Shown here one piece after another: positions 18,596 through 26,106 of a DNA stretch of 56,960 bases. The translations under genes were made by a program, and so were the position numbers. The notes under the pieces were generated by a model, which saw only the letters and a list, made by a program, of their open reading frames with translations, searched no databases and was not told the DNA's origin. Each line of letters begins with the position of its first letter. Position 1 is the first letter of the stretch. The stretch lies in NCBI RefSeq assembly GCF_003331055.1, contig NZ_PUQD01000033.1, positions 1-56,960 on the forward strand. Reading direction: 5' to 3'. Origin of the DNA: Pseudomonas sp. AFG_SD02_1510_Pfu_092 (lineage in GTDB: Bacteria > Pseudomonadota > Gammaproteobacteria > Pseudomonadales > Pseudomonadaceae).

Positions 18596-18603
18596 CCTGT
18601 CGC

Positions 18604-18714
18604 CTGTACCGGCCCTATCGCCGGCAAGCCAGCTCCCACAGGTACTGCACTGCCCTCAAAACCTGTGATTACTCTGTGGGAGCTGGCTTGCCGGCGATAG
18701 GGCCGGTACAGGCA
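18604..18714. repeat. REP-type inverted pair (caagccagctcccacagg variant)
   Basis: Two facing copies of a REP variant with core ccggcaagccagctcccaca and outer arms cctgtaccggccctatcg. They lie between the ABM gene and the 77-residue hypothetical gene. Confidence 0.9.
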
Positions 18715-18759
18715 AATAGGGTAAAATGCCGCCCTTCGATCAACCTGGCGGATTGCAAC

Positions 18760-18993
18760 ATGGCACGTAGGGAATTCCCGCATTTCGAAGCGGTTTCGGC
18801 GATGGTCCCGGTGGAAGGTGGCGGCTATCACGCCGCTATTGCGGTCAAGGCCTTGGGCATGGGCGGCGCGCCGCGCTTTCACAAGGTGCTCGATGGGCAG
18901 GTGTTCAAGGGCGCCGTGGCCGCCGACGAAGCGGCCACGGCCGAGCTGCAACGCCTGCAGGGCGTCAGTGAAGAGGGCGAGCTGATCTGGTGA
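18760..18993 (+). CDS. Small conserved-looking hypothetical protein (77 aa)
   Basis: I do not recognise a named family. The ATG at 18760 starts right after the REP pair with only a weak GGCGGA upstream. The protein (MARREFPHFEAVSAMVPVEG, then GGYHAAIAVKALGMGG, then acidic C-terminus ending EGELIW) is soluble, without signal or membrane segment. Frame, codon use and the natural end 1 base before the convergent flavin-reductase stop support a real gene. The longer upstream frame is only a translated REP. Function unknown. Confidence 0.65.
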   Translation: MARREFPHFEAVSAMVPVEGGGYHAAIAVKALGMGGAPRFHKVLDGQVFKGAVAADEAATAELQRLQGVSEEGELIW

Positions 18994-19599
18994 TCAGGCC
19001 GGCGGCCGGGCCATCTTGAACAGGTTGCCCAGCTCGAAATAATCCGCCGGGCCACCACCTCGCAGGATCGGTTCGGCGGCTGCGGTATCGTAGATGCCGT
19101 TGTTCAACAGGTGCTCGGCAATGTGCACCGCCACCACTTCGCCGAGGATCAGCCAGCTGGGTACCGGTTGCTGATCAGCCCGCTTGAGCTGGACGATCTG
19201 GCTGACCTTGCACTCGAACGCCACCGGCGTTTCGCCAACACGCGGCACGCCGACAACGCGTGAGGGTGTGGCGGTGAGGCCGCTCAATTCGAATTCGTTG
19301 ATCTCGGCGGCAACCGGTGCGCAGCTCTGGTTCATCTGCTCGGCCAGCGAGCGAGTGGCCAGGTTCCAGACGAATTCGCCGGTCTGCTCGATATTGTTCA
19401 GGCTGTCTTTGCGCCCGACGCTGCAGAAGCCGATGATCGGCGGGATGTAGTTGAAGGCGTTGAAGAAGCTGTAAGGCGCCAGGTTCAGGCGGCCTTCGCG
19501 GTCCTGTGAGGAAATCCAGCCGATCGGGCGGGGGCCGACGATGGCGTTGAACGGGTCGTGGGGCAGGCCGTGGCCTTTGGCGGGTTCGTAGTAATACAT
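18994..19599 (-). CDS. Flavin reductase-like (FMN-binding split barrel) protein
   Basis: The start at 19599 (MYYYEPAKGHGLPHDPFNAI) gives 201 residues, the usual size for this DUF447/flavin-reductase-like group. Motifs include GPRPIGWISSQDREGRLNLAPYSFF, the FMN-phosphate region of the split barrel, and KDSLNNIEQTGEFVWNLA. It likely binds FMN and acts as a reductase or partner of a flavin oxygenase, but the partner is not identified here. Its stop abuts the stop of the upstream convergent 77-residue gene. The frame extension to 19680 lacks support. Confidence 0.88.
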   Translation of the reverse strand: MYYYEPAKGHGLPHDPFNAIVGPRPIGWISSQDREGRLNLAPYSFFNAFNYIPPIIGFCSVGRKDSLNNIEQTGEFVWNLATRSLAEQMNQSCAPVAAEINEFELSGLTATPSRVVGVPRVGETPVAFECKVSQIVQLKRADQQPVPSWLILGEVVAVHIAEHLLNNGIYDTAAAEPILRGGGPADYFELGNLFKMARPPA

Positions 19600-19679
19600 C
19601 TGTGCTGGGCTTGCTGGCCCTACCTCTGGGTGGACAAGACCCCTAGTGTGCCAAGCCTGTGCCCGCCTGCAAATGATCA

Positions 19680-19699
19680 AGCCCGGCCAAAGCCGGGCT
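19680..19699 (-). terminator. Hairpin downstream of the tandem-repeat gene
   Basis: A perfect 8-bp stem agcccggc/gccgggct with a CAAA loop lies 18 bp beyond the stop of the repeat-protein gene. The T-run is poor (TTGATCATTT on the minus strand), so it is a weak terminator call. Confidence 0.55.
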
Positions 19700-19717
19700 G
19701 GGTGCTCGCATCAGTGA

Positions 19718-20083
19718 TCAGCTGATGCGGTGGGCGTTGGTGCGGTCGAAGCCATCTTCAGCGAAGCGCTGGCCACCGGTGCGGTCGAAGCCATCTTCAG
19801 CGAAGCGCTGGCCGCCGGTGCGGTCGAAGCCATCTTCAGCGAAGCGCTGGCCGCCGGTGCGGTCGAAGCCGTCTTCAGCGAAGCGCTGGCCACCGGTACG
19901 GTCGAAGCCGTCTTCAGCGAAGCGCTGGCCACCGGTACGGTCGAAGCCGTCTTCAGCGTAGGCGGCGGATTGGCTCTGGGCCGCTGCGAAGGTGTGGCCA
20001 TTGGTGCGGTTGAAGCCGTCTTCGGCAAAGGCGCCAGTAGCGAAAACCGAGAGGGCCAGGGTCAGGATCAGTTTGTTTTTCAT
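19718..20083 (-). CDS. Secreted tandem-repeat protein (13-residue AEDGFDRT repeats)
   Basis: A 121-residue protein. Residues 1-19 are a Sec signal peptide (MKNKLILTLALSVFATGAF), cleaved before AEDGF. The mature protein is one divergent unit (AEDGFNRTNGHTF), a 10-residue Ala/Ser/Gln spacer, five identical AEDGFDRTGGQRF units and a C-terminal unit ending in NAHRIS. So there are seven AEDGF[ND]RT copies, rich in charged residues and Gly, without Cys. I do not know the function. Similar Pseudomonas proteins are, I believe, sometimes labelled 'phage infection protein' without evidence. The minus-strand frame is chosen over other open frames in the repeat because it alone has a signal peptide and a proper ribosome site (GGAGCAACG before ATG). 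Confidence 0.8.
   Translation of the reverse strand: MKNKLILTLALSVFATGAFAEDGFNRTNGHTFAAAQSQSAAYAEDGFDRTGGQRFAEDGFDRTGGQRFAEDGFDRTGGQRFAEDGFDRTGGQRFAEDGFDRTGGQRFAEDGFDRTNAHRIS
19739..19960. repeat. 39-bp direct tandem repeat, five full copies plus partial
   Basis: The unit ggtgcggtcgaagccatctt (39 bp in all) repeats from 19739 at exact 39-bp spacing, with only A/G changes between copies, then a partial copy to about 19960. It encodes the 13-residue repeat. As 39 is a multiple of three, several frames stay open across it. Copy number may vary between strains or be miscounted by assembly. Confidence 0.95.
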
Positions 20084-20426
20084 GGTCGTTGCTCCAGGGG
20101 TTCGAGAGGTTGTTTGTTTCTATGGGTTTAATCCTACGCCGATAAATCCGATTAAAAAGCGCAAAAAATAGCACTGAATAATCGTTTTATTCGATGCGTT
20201 AGGGCGCGCCTACTGTGGTCAAACGAGGGTCGCATTAAGGGCGAACCGACTTGCACATCGACGTTCTGTCAGCCGTGTCAGCTTGAGGGGGAGGGATTAA
20301 TCCGGCGTTAAACAAGCCAACAATCTCTTATCGAAACCCGATCAACGCATTTTTCATCTATCGACCACCGATTTTTCAGCCACCGCTCAGCACCATCGCC
20401 GCATCTCAAACCGGAGCGGCACAACA
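20084..20426. other. Divergent intergenic region, repeat-protein gene / four-repeat membrane protein
   Basis: A 343-bp gap, more AT-rich than its surroundings, which must hold promoters for both flanking genes. A GGAGCGGCACAACA ribosome-site region precedes the rightward ATG at 20427. No RNA gene, REP or strong palindrome was found. Confidence 0.5.
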
Positions 20427-21179
20427 ATGAACAAACTCCCGCAAATCACCTTGGCCTTCTGGGTCATGAAGATCTGCGCCACCACCCTTGGCGAAACGGC
20501 GGGCGATCTGCTGTCGATGACCCTCGATATCGGCTACGCCCTCAGTTCGCTGCTGCTGATCAGCGTGTTCCTGCTGACCTTGCTCGGCCAGCTGTACTCG
20601 CGGCGTTATCACCCGATGCTGTATTGGCTGGTGATCCTCTCGACCAGCACCGCCGGCACCACCATGTCCGATTTCATGGACCGCACCCTGGGCCTGGGCT
20701 ATGCCGCAGGTTCGGCCATCCTGATCGGCATTCTGTTGCTGACGTTCCTGGCCTGGCGCCTGAGCGGCAACCCGCTGGATGTCACGCGCATCAAGAACCG
20801 CTCGGGCGAGCTGTTCTACTGGGTAGCGATCCTGTTTTCCAACACCCTCGGTACCGCCCTGGGCGATTACCTGGCCGATGACTCGGGGCTGGGCTTTGCT
20901 GGCGGCGCGCTGTTGATCGGCAGTGCCATCGCCCTGGTTGTGGTGGCGCGTTACTGGACGCGTATTTCGGGCGTGGTGTTGTTCTGGATAGCCTTCGTGC
21001 TGACCCGACCGTTTGGCGCCACGTTGGGCGACTTCCTCACCAAGCCCCATGAAAAGGGTGGGCTGGACTTCGGCACGGTCGGTTCATCGGCGGTATTGGG
21101 CGGGGTGTTGCTGGTACTGGTGCTGATGGCCACCTGGTACCAGCGGCGGGAACCGCGTCAGGCGCTGGAGATGTCCTGA
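20427..21179 (+). CDS. COG4705-type membrane protein with four internal repeats
   Basis: A 250-residue polytopic membrane protein (about eight TM segments). Four repeated motifs are visible, each with a Gly and an Asp inside or next to a membrane segment: TTLGETAGDLL (19-29), TSTAGTTMSDFM (73-84), SNTLGTALGDYL (138-149) and TRPFGATLGDFL (193-204). The Asp residues 27, 82, 147 and 202 are spaced 55, 65 and 55, pointing to duplication of a two-unit module. Each is followed by a LGxGY/F-type turn. The family is uncharacterised, and regularly placed acidic residues suggest an ion or small-solute channel or carrier. It is a single gene followed by a terminator. Confidence 0.85.
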   Translation: MNKLPQITLAFWVMKICATTLGETAGDLLSMTLDIGYALSSLLLISVFLLTLLGQLYSRRYHPMLYWLVILSTSTAGTTMSDFMDRTLGLGYAAGSAILIGILLLTFLAWRLSGNPLDVTRIKNRSGELFYWVAILFSNTLGTALGDYLADDSGLGFAGGALLIGSAIALVVVARYWTRISGVVLFWIAFVLTRPFGATLGDFLTKPHEKGGLDFGTVGSSAVLGGVLLVLVLMATWYQRREPRQALEMS

Positions 21180-21227
21180 GCCTGCTTGCAGCTGCTGACC
21201 AGCCGATGGCCTGGGCTGTTCGGCTCG

Positions 21228-21259
21228 AAGGGCGCCCCGGAAACGGTGCGCCCTTTTTC
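21228..21259 (+). terminator. Rho-independent terminator
   Basis: Stem aagggcgc (21228-21235) with gcgccctt (21248-21255), then ttttt. It lies 49 bp after the stop of the COG4705-type gene. Confidence 0.85.
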
Positions 21260-21277
21260 ATTGCGGCAAACGCGCAC

Positions 21278-22597
21278 TCACTCGGTGGTGATGCGCGAAT
21301 GCTGTTTGGTGTCCTTCATGGTGGCGTAAACCAGCAGCGAGCAGGCGATGCAGGCGGTCACGTACCAGTAGAAGCCGCTCTCCATGCCGGCGCTCTTGAA
21401 CCACAGGGCCACGTACTCGGCAGTGCCACCGAAGATCGACACGGTCAGGGCGTACGGCAGGCCGACGCCCAGGGCGCGGATTTCGGTGGGGAACAGTTCG
21501 GCTTTGACCACGGCGTTGATCGAGGTGTAGCCGCTGACGATGATCAGCGCTGCCATGATCAGGAAGAACGCGCCCCACCAGGTCTGGATGGTGTGCAGGG
21601 TGCTGAGGATCGGTACGGTGAACAGGGTGCCGAGCACACCGAAGGCGATCAGGATCGGGCGACGGCCGATCTTGTCGGACAGGCCACCGATTACCGGCTG
21701 CAGGCACATGAACAGGAACAGCGTGGCCGCCGAGATGGTGGTCGAGTCGCTGATGCTCATGCCCACCGTGTTGACCAGGTACTTCTGCATGTAGGTGGTG
21801 TAGGTGTAGAACGCCAGGGTGCCGCCCATGGTCAGGCCGACCACGGTCATCAGTTCCTTGGGGTGGCGCAGCAGGGTGCGCATCAGGCTTTCCTTGGCCT
21901 TTTCCTTCTTGGTGAACGAGGCAGTTTCTTCCATGCCGCGACGCAGGTACAGGGCCACCACGGCGCACAGCGCACCGATCACGAACGGCACACGCCAGCC
22001 CCAGGCATACAGCTGCTCGGTGGTCAGGGTCTGCTGCAGGACGATCAGCACCGCCAAGGCGATGAGCTGGCCGGAGATCAGGGTCACGTACTGGAAGCTG
22101 GAGAAAAAGCCACGGCGGTCCTTGCTGGCCATTTCGCTGAGGTAGGTGGCCGAGGTGCCGTATTCGCCGCCTACCGACAGGCCCTGCATGAGGCGGGCGA
22201 CCACCAGCAGGACCGGCGCGGCGAAGCCGATGGTTTCATAACCTGGGGTCAGGGCGATGACCAGCGAACCGGCGCACATCAGCAGTACCGAGGCCATCAA
22301 TGCGGCCTTGCGGCCCTTGCGGTCGGCGTACAGGCCCATCAGCCAGCCACCGATCGGGCGCATGAGGAAGCCGACGGCGAAGATAGCGGCGGTATTGAGC
22401 AATTGAGCGGTGGAGTCGCCGGCGGGGAAGAAGGCCTTGGCGAAGTACAGCGAGAATGCGGCGTAGACGTACCAGTCGTACCATTCGACCATGTTGCCGA
22501 TGGACCCGCTGAAGATCGACTTCAGGCGGCTGGCGGTGGTTTTTTCTGTGGCAGGCGCGGTGGCCGCCCCGGCGGGCAGGGAGGTGGTGTTATCCAT
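21278..22597 (-). CDS. kgtP: 2-Oxoglutarate/dicarboxylate:H+ symporter of the MFS (KgtP type)
   Basis: The ATG at 22597 (439 residues) has AAGG at the right spacing. The longer frame to 22735 begins in a REP. It is a 12-TM metabolite:H+ symporter: SGSIGNMVEWYDWYVYA at TM1, the MFS loop GLYADRKGRKAAL (about residues 90-105), and GLSVGGEYGTSATYLSEMA are hallmarks of the KgtP/ProP/ShiA group. Neighbouring DctB/DctD genes and a sigma-54 promoter upstream indicate induction by external C4/C5 dicarboxylates. KT2440 has an alpha-ketoglutarate permease at this position. Confidence 0.9.
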   Translation of the reverse strand: MDNTTSLPAGAATAPATEKTTASRLKSIFSGSIGNMVEWYDWYVYAAFSLYFAKAFFPAGDSTAQLLNTAAIFAVGFLMRPIGGWLMGLYADRKGRKAALMASVLLMCAGSLVIALTPGYETIGFAAPVLLVVARLMQGLSVGGEYGTSATYLSEMASKDRRGFFSSFQYVTLISGQLIALAVLIVLQQTLTTEQLYAWGWRVPFVIGALCAVVALYLRRGMEETASFTKKEKAKESLMRTLLRHPKELMTVVGLTMGGTLAFYTYTTYMQKYLVNTVGMSISDSTTISAATLFLFMCLQPVIGGLSDKIGRRPILIAFGVLGTLFTVPILSTLHTIQTWWGAFFLIMAALIIVSGYTSINAVVKAELFPTEIRALGVGLPYALTVSIFGGTAEYVALWFKSAGMESGFYWYVTACIACSLLVYATMKDTKQHSRITTE

Positions 22598-22656
22598 CTG
22601 GGATACCTTCTCGTTGTTTTTGTGGAGCGCGCCGTGGCGCAGCTTGCACAGGTGAT

Positions 22657-22673
22657 TGCAGAAGGTGTGCCAA
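22657..22673 (-). promoter_or_regulatory. Sigma-54 (-24/-12) promoter of kgtP
   Basis: On the minus strand the sequence is TTGGCACACCTTCTGCA. It has GG and GC elements exactly 10 bases apart and matches the TGGCAC-N5-TTGC consensus except one base. Predicted start of transcription is near 22645, about 48 bases before the kgtP ATG. The adjacent sigma-54 activator DctD makes it credible. Confidence 0.85.
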
Positions 22674-22707
22674 AGGGGGGCGGCGTGACCCAGATGGGGG
22701 CGCCTTG

Positions 22708-22800
22708 CGCCCTTCGCGGGCGCGCCCGCTCCCACAGGGACTGCGCGACCTCTGACTTGTCGCGTTTCTCTGGGGGAGCGGGCGTGCCCGCGAAGGGCTG
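22708..22800. repeat. REP pair upstream of kgtP promoter
   Basis: Facing REP variants (cccttcgcgggcgcgcccgc and its counterpart) at 22708-22739 and 22768-22800. They lie where DctD enhancer sites would be expected, between the sigma-54 promoter and the 3' end of dctD. Confidence 0.88.
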
Positions 22801-22873
22801 TAACGCACCCCCAAAAAAGCTGTTCATAAGCGGTTTTTTGCTTACTGGCTCAGCGCGATAGGCGGATTTCCGC

Positions 22874-24208
22874 TCATTCTCGCCCGATAAAATCCTCGCG
22901 CACCAAACCATGCCGCTGCATCTTCTCGTTAAGCGTGCGCCGCGGCAGCTGCAAGGCTTCCATCACCGCCTTGATCTCGCCGCCATGCTGGCGCAACGCC
23001 GCGCGCAGGCATTGCGCCTCGAACGCTTCCATCTGCTCGCTCAGCGACTGCCCGGCAGGCGCCACCTCGATACTCGGCGAGCCCAGCCCCAGCGCGTGCC
23101 GCTCTGCCGCGTTGGCCAGCTCGCGCACGTTGCCGGGCCAGTCATGCGCCAGCAACTGCGCCAGTTGCGGGCCTGACAGCGGCGCAGGCGAGCGCCCGAG
23201 TTTGGCTGCGGCGGCCCGGGCAAAGTGCTCGAACAACAAGGGTATGTCTTCACGCCGCTCGCGCAGCGGCGCCAGGCGCAACTCGGCCACGTTCAGGCGG
23301 TAGGCGAGGTCTTCGCGGAAGCGCCCGGCGCGGGCTTCTTCGAGCAAGTCGGGCTTGGTTGCGGCGATGATGCGCAGGTCAACGCTGATGCTCTGGTTGG
23401 CGCCCAGGCGCTCCAGCTTCTGCTCCTGGATCACTCGCAGCAGCTTGGCTTGCTGCGCCAGTGGCATGCTTTCGATCTCGTCGAGGAACACCGTACCGCC
23501 GTTGGCGTACTCCAGCTTGCCGATGCGCTTGCCCTGGGCACCGGTAAAGGCGCCGCTTTCATGGCCAAACAACTCCGCCTCGAACAGCGCCTCGGGGATC
23601 GCCGCACAATTGAGGGCGACGAAGGGCTTGCCGGCGCGTGGGCCGAAGTCGTGCAGGCAACGGGCCACGCGCTCCTTGCCGCTGCCGGTTTCGCCACGGA
23701 TCAGCACATTGACCGGCAGGCTGGCCAGCTCCAGCACTTGTCGGCGCAGCTGTTGCAGGCCCTGGGACATGCCGAGCAGCGTGCCTTCCAGGCGCGACCT
23801 GAGGTCGGCCTGCTCGTGCAGCCGGCGGTTCTCCAGCACCAGCTGGCGCTTTTCCAGGGCCCGGCGCAGGCTGCCCAGCAGGTGCTGCGGGGTGAACGGT
23901 TTTTCCAGAAAGTCATAGGCCCCGCTGCGCATGGCTTCCACCGCCATGGGCACATCGCCGTGCCCGGTCAGCAGGATCACCGGCAGGTCGGGGTCGTCCG
24001 CCTGCAGGCGTTCGAGCAGCTGCAGGCCATCCATGCCCGGCATGCGCACATCGCTGATGATCACCCCCGGAAAGTGCCGCGGCAGGTGTGCCAGGCACTC
24101 TTCGGCGCGGGCGAACAGCTGCACGCTGAAGCCGGACAGGCTCAGCCATTGTTCGACCGCGGTGCGGATACTGGCTTCATCATCGACGACGATCACCGAA
24201 TTCAACAT
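22874..24208 (-). CDS. dctD: DctD-type sigma-54-dependent response regulator
   Basis: 444 residues from the ATG at 24208 (MLNSVIVVDDEAS). Domain order: receiver (1-120) with phosphoacceptor Asp53 in ISDVRMPGMDG and Lys in LEKPF; AAA+ sigma-54 interaction domain (about 145-370) with Walker A GETGSGKE (172-179) and the GAFTGA loop (219-224); C-terminal Fis-type HTH (ALQLPRRTLNEKMQRHGL). It overlaps the dctB stop by 7 bp, so the two are co-translated. The best target in the window is the kgtP sigma-54 promoter. A frame extension to 24430 is an antisense-like artefact within dctB. Confidence 0.93.
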   Translation of the reverse strand: MLNSVIVVDDEASIRTAVEQWLSLSGFSVQLFARAEECLAHLPRHFPGVIISDVRMPGMDGLQLLERLQADDPDLPVILLTGHGDVPMAVEAMRSGAYDFLEKPFTPQHLLGSLRRALEKRQLVLENRRLHEQADLRSRLEGTLLGMSQGLQQLRRQVLELASLPVNVLIRGETGSGKERVARCLHDFGPRAGKPFVALNCAAIPEALFEAELFGHESGAFTGAQGKRIGKLEYANGGTVFLDEIESMPLAQQAKLLRVIQEQKLERLGANQSISVDLRIIAATKPDLLEEARAGRFREDLAYRLNVAELRLAPLRERREDIPLLFEHFARAAAAKLGRSPAPLSGPQLAQLLAHDWPGNVRELANAAERHALGLGSPSIEVAPAGQSLSEQMEAFEAQCLRAALRQHGGEIKAVMEALQLPRRTLNEKMQRHGLVREDFIGRE

Positions 24209-25959
24209 ACAGGCTCCAGGTCGCGGGGCAGGGTAAGGCTCAGGCGCGCACCGCCGGGCAGGTTTTCGGCCTGCAGCTGGCCACCGGCCTCGTGGACGAT
24301 GCCATACGAAATGGCCAGGCCCAGCCCCAGCCCTTCGCCCACCGGCTTGGTGGTGAAGAACGGGTCGAAGACCTTGGCCAGATCGGCCTCGGCAATGCCG
24401 CCGCCCGAATCCAGCACGCTCAGGCGCCACAGCTCGCCGTCGCGCTCGATGCGGATCTCCAGGCGTTTGTAGCGCTTGTCGGCCATGGCGTCGAGGGCAT
24501 TGCGCAGCAGGTTGATCAGCACCTGCTCCAGGCGAATGGCGTCGCCGCGCACCCAGGCCGGGCGCGCCAGGTACAGGGCGACTTCCACCGCTTCGCTGCG
24601 AATGCGTGCCTCCAGCAGCAGCAGGGCCTGGTCCACCACAGTGGCCAGGTCGAGGCGCTCGCGCAGGCCGACCGGGCTGTTGCGGGCGAAGGTCTTCAGA
24701 TGGCTGGTGAGCGCAGCCATGCGCGTGAGCATCTGCTCCAGGGGTTCCAGCGCCTGGCGAGCTTCGTCATGACGGCCATGGTCGAGCAACAGGCGCAGGG
24801 TTTCCAGCTGCATGCGCTGGGTGGTCAGCGGCTGGTTGATCTCATGCGCCATGGCCGCCGACATCTGCCCCAGCGCAGCCAGCTTGGCCGATTGCACCAG
24901 GCCCTCCTGGGCGGTTCGCAGCTCGCGGGTGCGCTCCTCGACCTGGCGCTTGAGCTCCTGCCGGCTGCGCTGGCGCAGGCGGGCCAGGCGCAGGCGCTGG
25001 CTGACGAACAGCGCGGCGAACACCAGGCTCAACCACACGGCTGCGGCGCCAAGGGCAGCCGTGCGGCCGTCGGCAGCGACCTGCGGCTTGCGCAGCAGGT
25101 GCAAGGTCCAGGCTTCACTTTGCAGTGGCAGGCTTTCCCACAGGTATTCGGCGCTGCCCGCCGGGCCTTGCACGCGGCTGAGGGTGCTGTTCTCGTCAAA
25201 GCGGGTCAGCACCTGATGCTGCAGCGCCACCAACGGTTGCTTGTCGTACTGGCGGGTTGCGGCCAGCTCGGCACGGTCGGCGCCGGTGAGCGGGCGCAGT
25301 TCACGGTAGCGCCAGCCGTCCTGGTTGGCGATGAAGGTGATACCGCGAGCGTCGCTGACCAGCAGAATGTCGCTGCCCTGGCGCCACTCGCGTTCCAGTT
25401 CGGGAAACTCCAGCTTCACCACCATGGCGCCGAGAAAGCGACCCTGTTCGTCGCTCACCGCGCTGGCAAGGAAGTAGCCCGGCACGCCGCTGGTCACGCC
25501 CACGGCATAGAAGCGGCCACTGCCCTGGCTGCGGGCTTGCTTGAAGTACGGCCGGAAGCCGTAGTTGGAGCCGACGTAGCTGCTGGGCAGCCGCCAGTTG
25601 CTGGCGGCGATTGCCAGCCCGGTGCGGTCGAGCAGTTCGAGGGTGGAGGAGTTGGCGGCGCCATTGATGCGCTCGAGCTTGCGGTTCAAGGCGTCCTGCT
25701 GCGCTTCGCTGAGCGGGCCGCGCAGGGCGGCGATCAGCTCCGGGTCCAGCGCCAGTACGGCGGGCAGGGCACGGTAGCGGTCGATCAGGGTGTGCAGGGC
25801 ATTGGCGTACAGGCCCAGCTGCTGGCTGGCACGCTGCGCATCGTCTTCCATGGCTTGGCGCTTGGCCTGGTGCATGGCCCAGCCGGCACTGAGGGCGGTG
25901 CCCAGCGCGATCAGCAGGGTGATCAGCCCCAGACGCAGGGCGCGAAAGGAAAAGTGCAT
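24202..25959 (-). CDS. dctB: DctB-type sensor histidine kinase
   Basis: 585 residues from the ATG at 25959 (MHFSFRALRLGLITLLIAL). TM1 is at about 8-26, followed by a double-Cache periplasmic sensor (about 40-295, with the YFKQARSQGSGRFYAVGVTSG region that binds dicarboxylates in DctB), TM2 at about 300-320, a coiled coil (330-365), HisKA with phospho-His372 in MAHEINQP, and HATPase_c with ALDAMADKR, DSGGGIA and GEGLGLGLAISYGI. The longer frame to 26097 is translated REP. The ribosome site is weak. It senses external dicarboxylates and signals to DctD. Confidence 0.93.
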   Translation of the reverse strand: MHFSFRALRLGLITLLIALGTALSAGWAMHQAKRQAMEDDAQRASQQLGLYANALHTLIDRYRALPAVLALDPELIAALRGPLSEAQQDALNRKLERINGAANSSTLELLDRTGLAIAASNWRLPSSYVGSNYGFRPYFKQARSQGSGRFYAVGVTSGVPGYFLASAVSDEQGRFLGAMVVKLEFPELEREWRQGSDILLVSDARGITFIANQDGWRYRELRPLTGADRAELAATRQYDKQPLVALQHQVLTRFDENSTLSRVQGPAGSAEYLWESLPLQSEAWTLHLLRKPQVAADGRTAALGAAAVWLSLVFAALFVSQRLRLARLRQRSRQELKRQVEERTRELRTAQEGLVQSAKLAALGQMSAAMAHEINQPLTTQRMQLETLRLLLDHGRHDEARQALEPLEQMLTRMAALTSHLKTFARNSPVGLRERLDLATVVDQALLLLEARIRSEAVEVALYLARPAWVRGDAIRLEQVLINLLRNALDAMADKRYKRLEIRIERDGELWRLSVLDSGGGIAEADLAKVFDPFFTTKPVGEGLGLGLAISYGIVHEAGGQLQAENLPGGARLSLTLPRDLEPVC

Positions 25960-25989
25960 TGGGGGCGGATCCGGATGATTGGATATCGG

Positions 25990-26088
25990 GGCCGGCCTCT
26001 TCGCGGGTGAACCCGCTCCCACAGGTACCACGCAGGTCATCTGCTTGCGGAGTACCTGTGGGAGCGGGTTTACCCGCGAAAGGGCCAG
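25990..26088. repeat. REP pair between bglX and dctB
   Basis: Two facing canonical REPs (gcctcttcgcgggtgaaccc at 25990-26025; tgggagcgggtttacccgcg at 26056-26088) separate the bglX stop from dctB. It is the last REP seen before 53.2 kb. Confidence 0.9.
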
Positions 26089-26106
26089 TACAGGCAAACC
26101 TGTCAG

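Noticed and set aside
19739..19960. The tandem repeats as a possible CRISPR array
   Set aside because: The units abut with no variable spacers, and they encode a regular protein repeat. No cas genes are present.
19725..20131. Two plus-strand frames across the 39-bp repeats (repeats such as VRSKPSSAKRWPP and AVEAIFSEALATG)
   Set aside because: They stay open only because the repeat length is a multiple of three. They lack signal peptides and ribosome sites, while the minus-strand frame has both.
21206..22861. A 551-codon frame antisense to kgtP
   Set aside because: GC-bias shadow. The kgtP frame has membrane segments, a ribosome site and a promoter.
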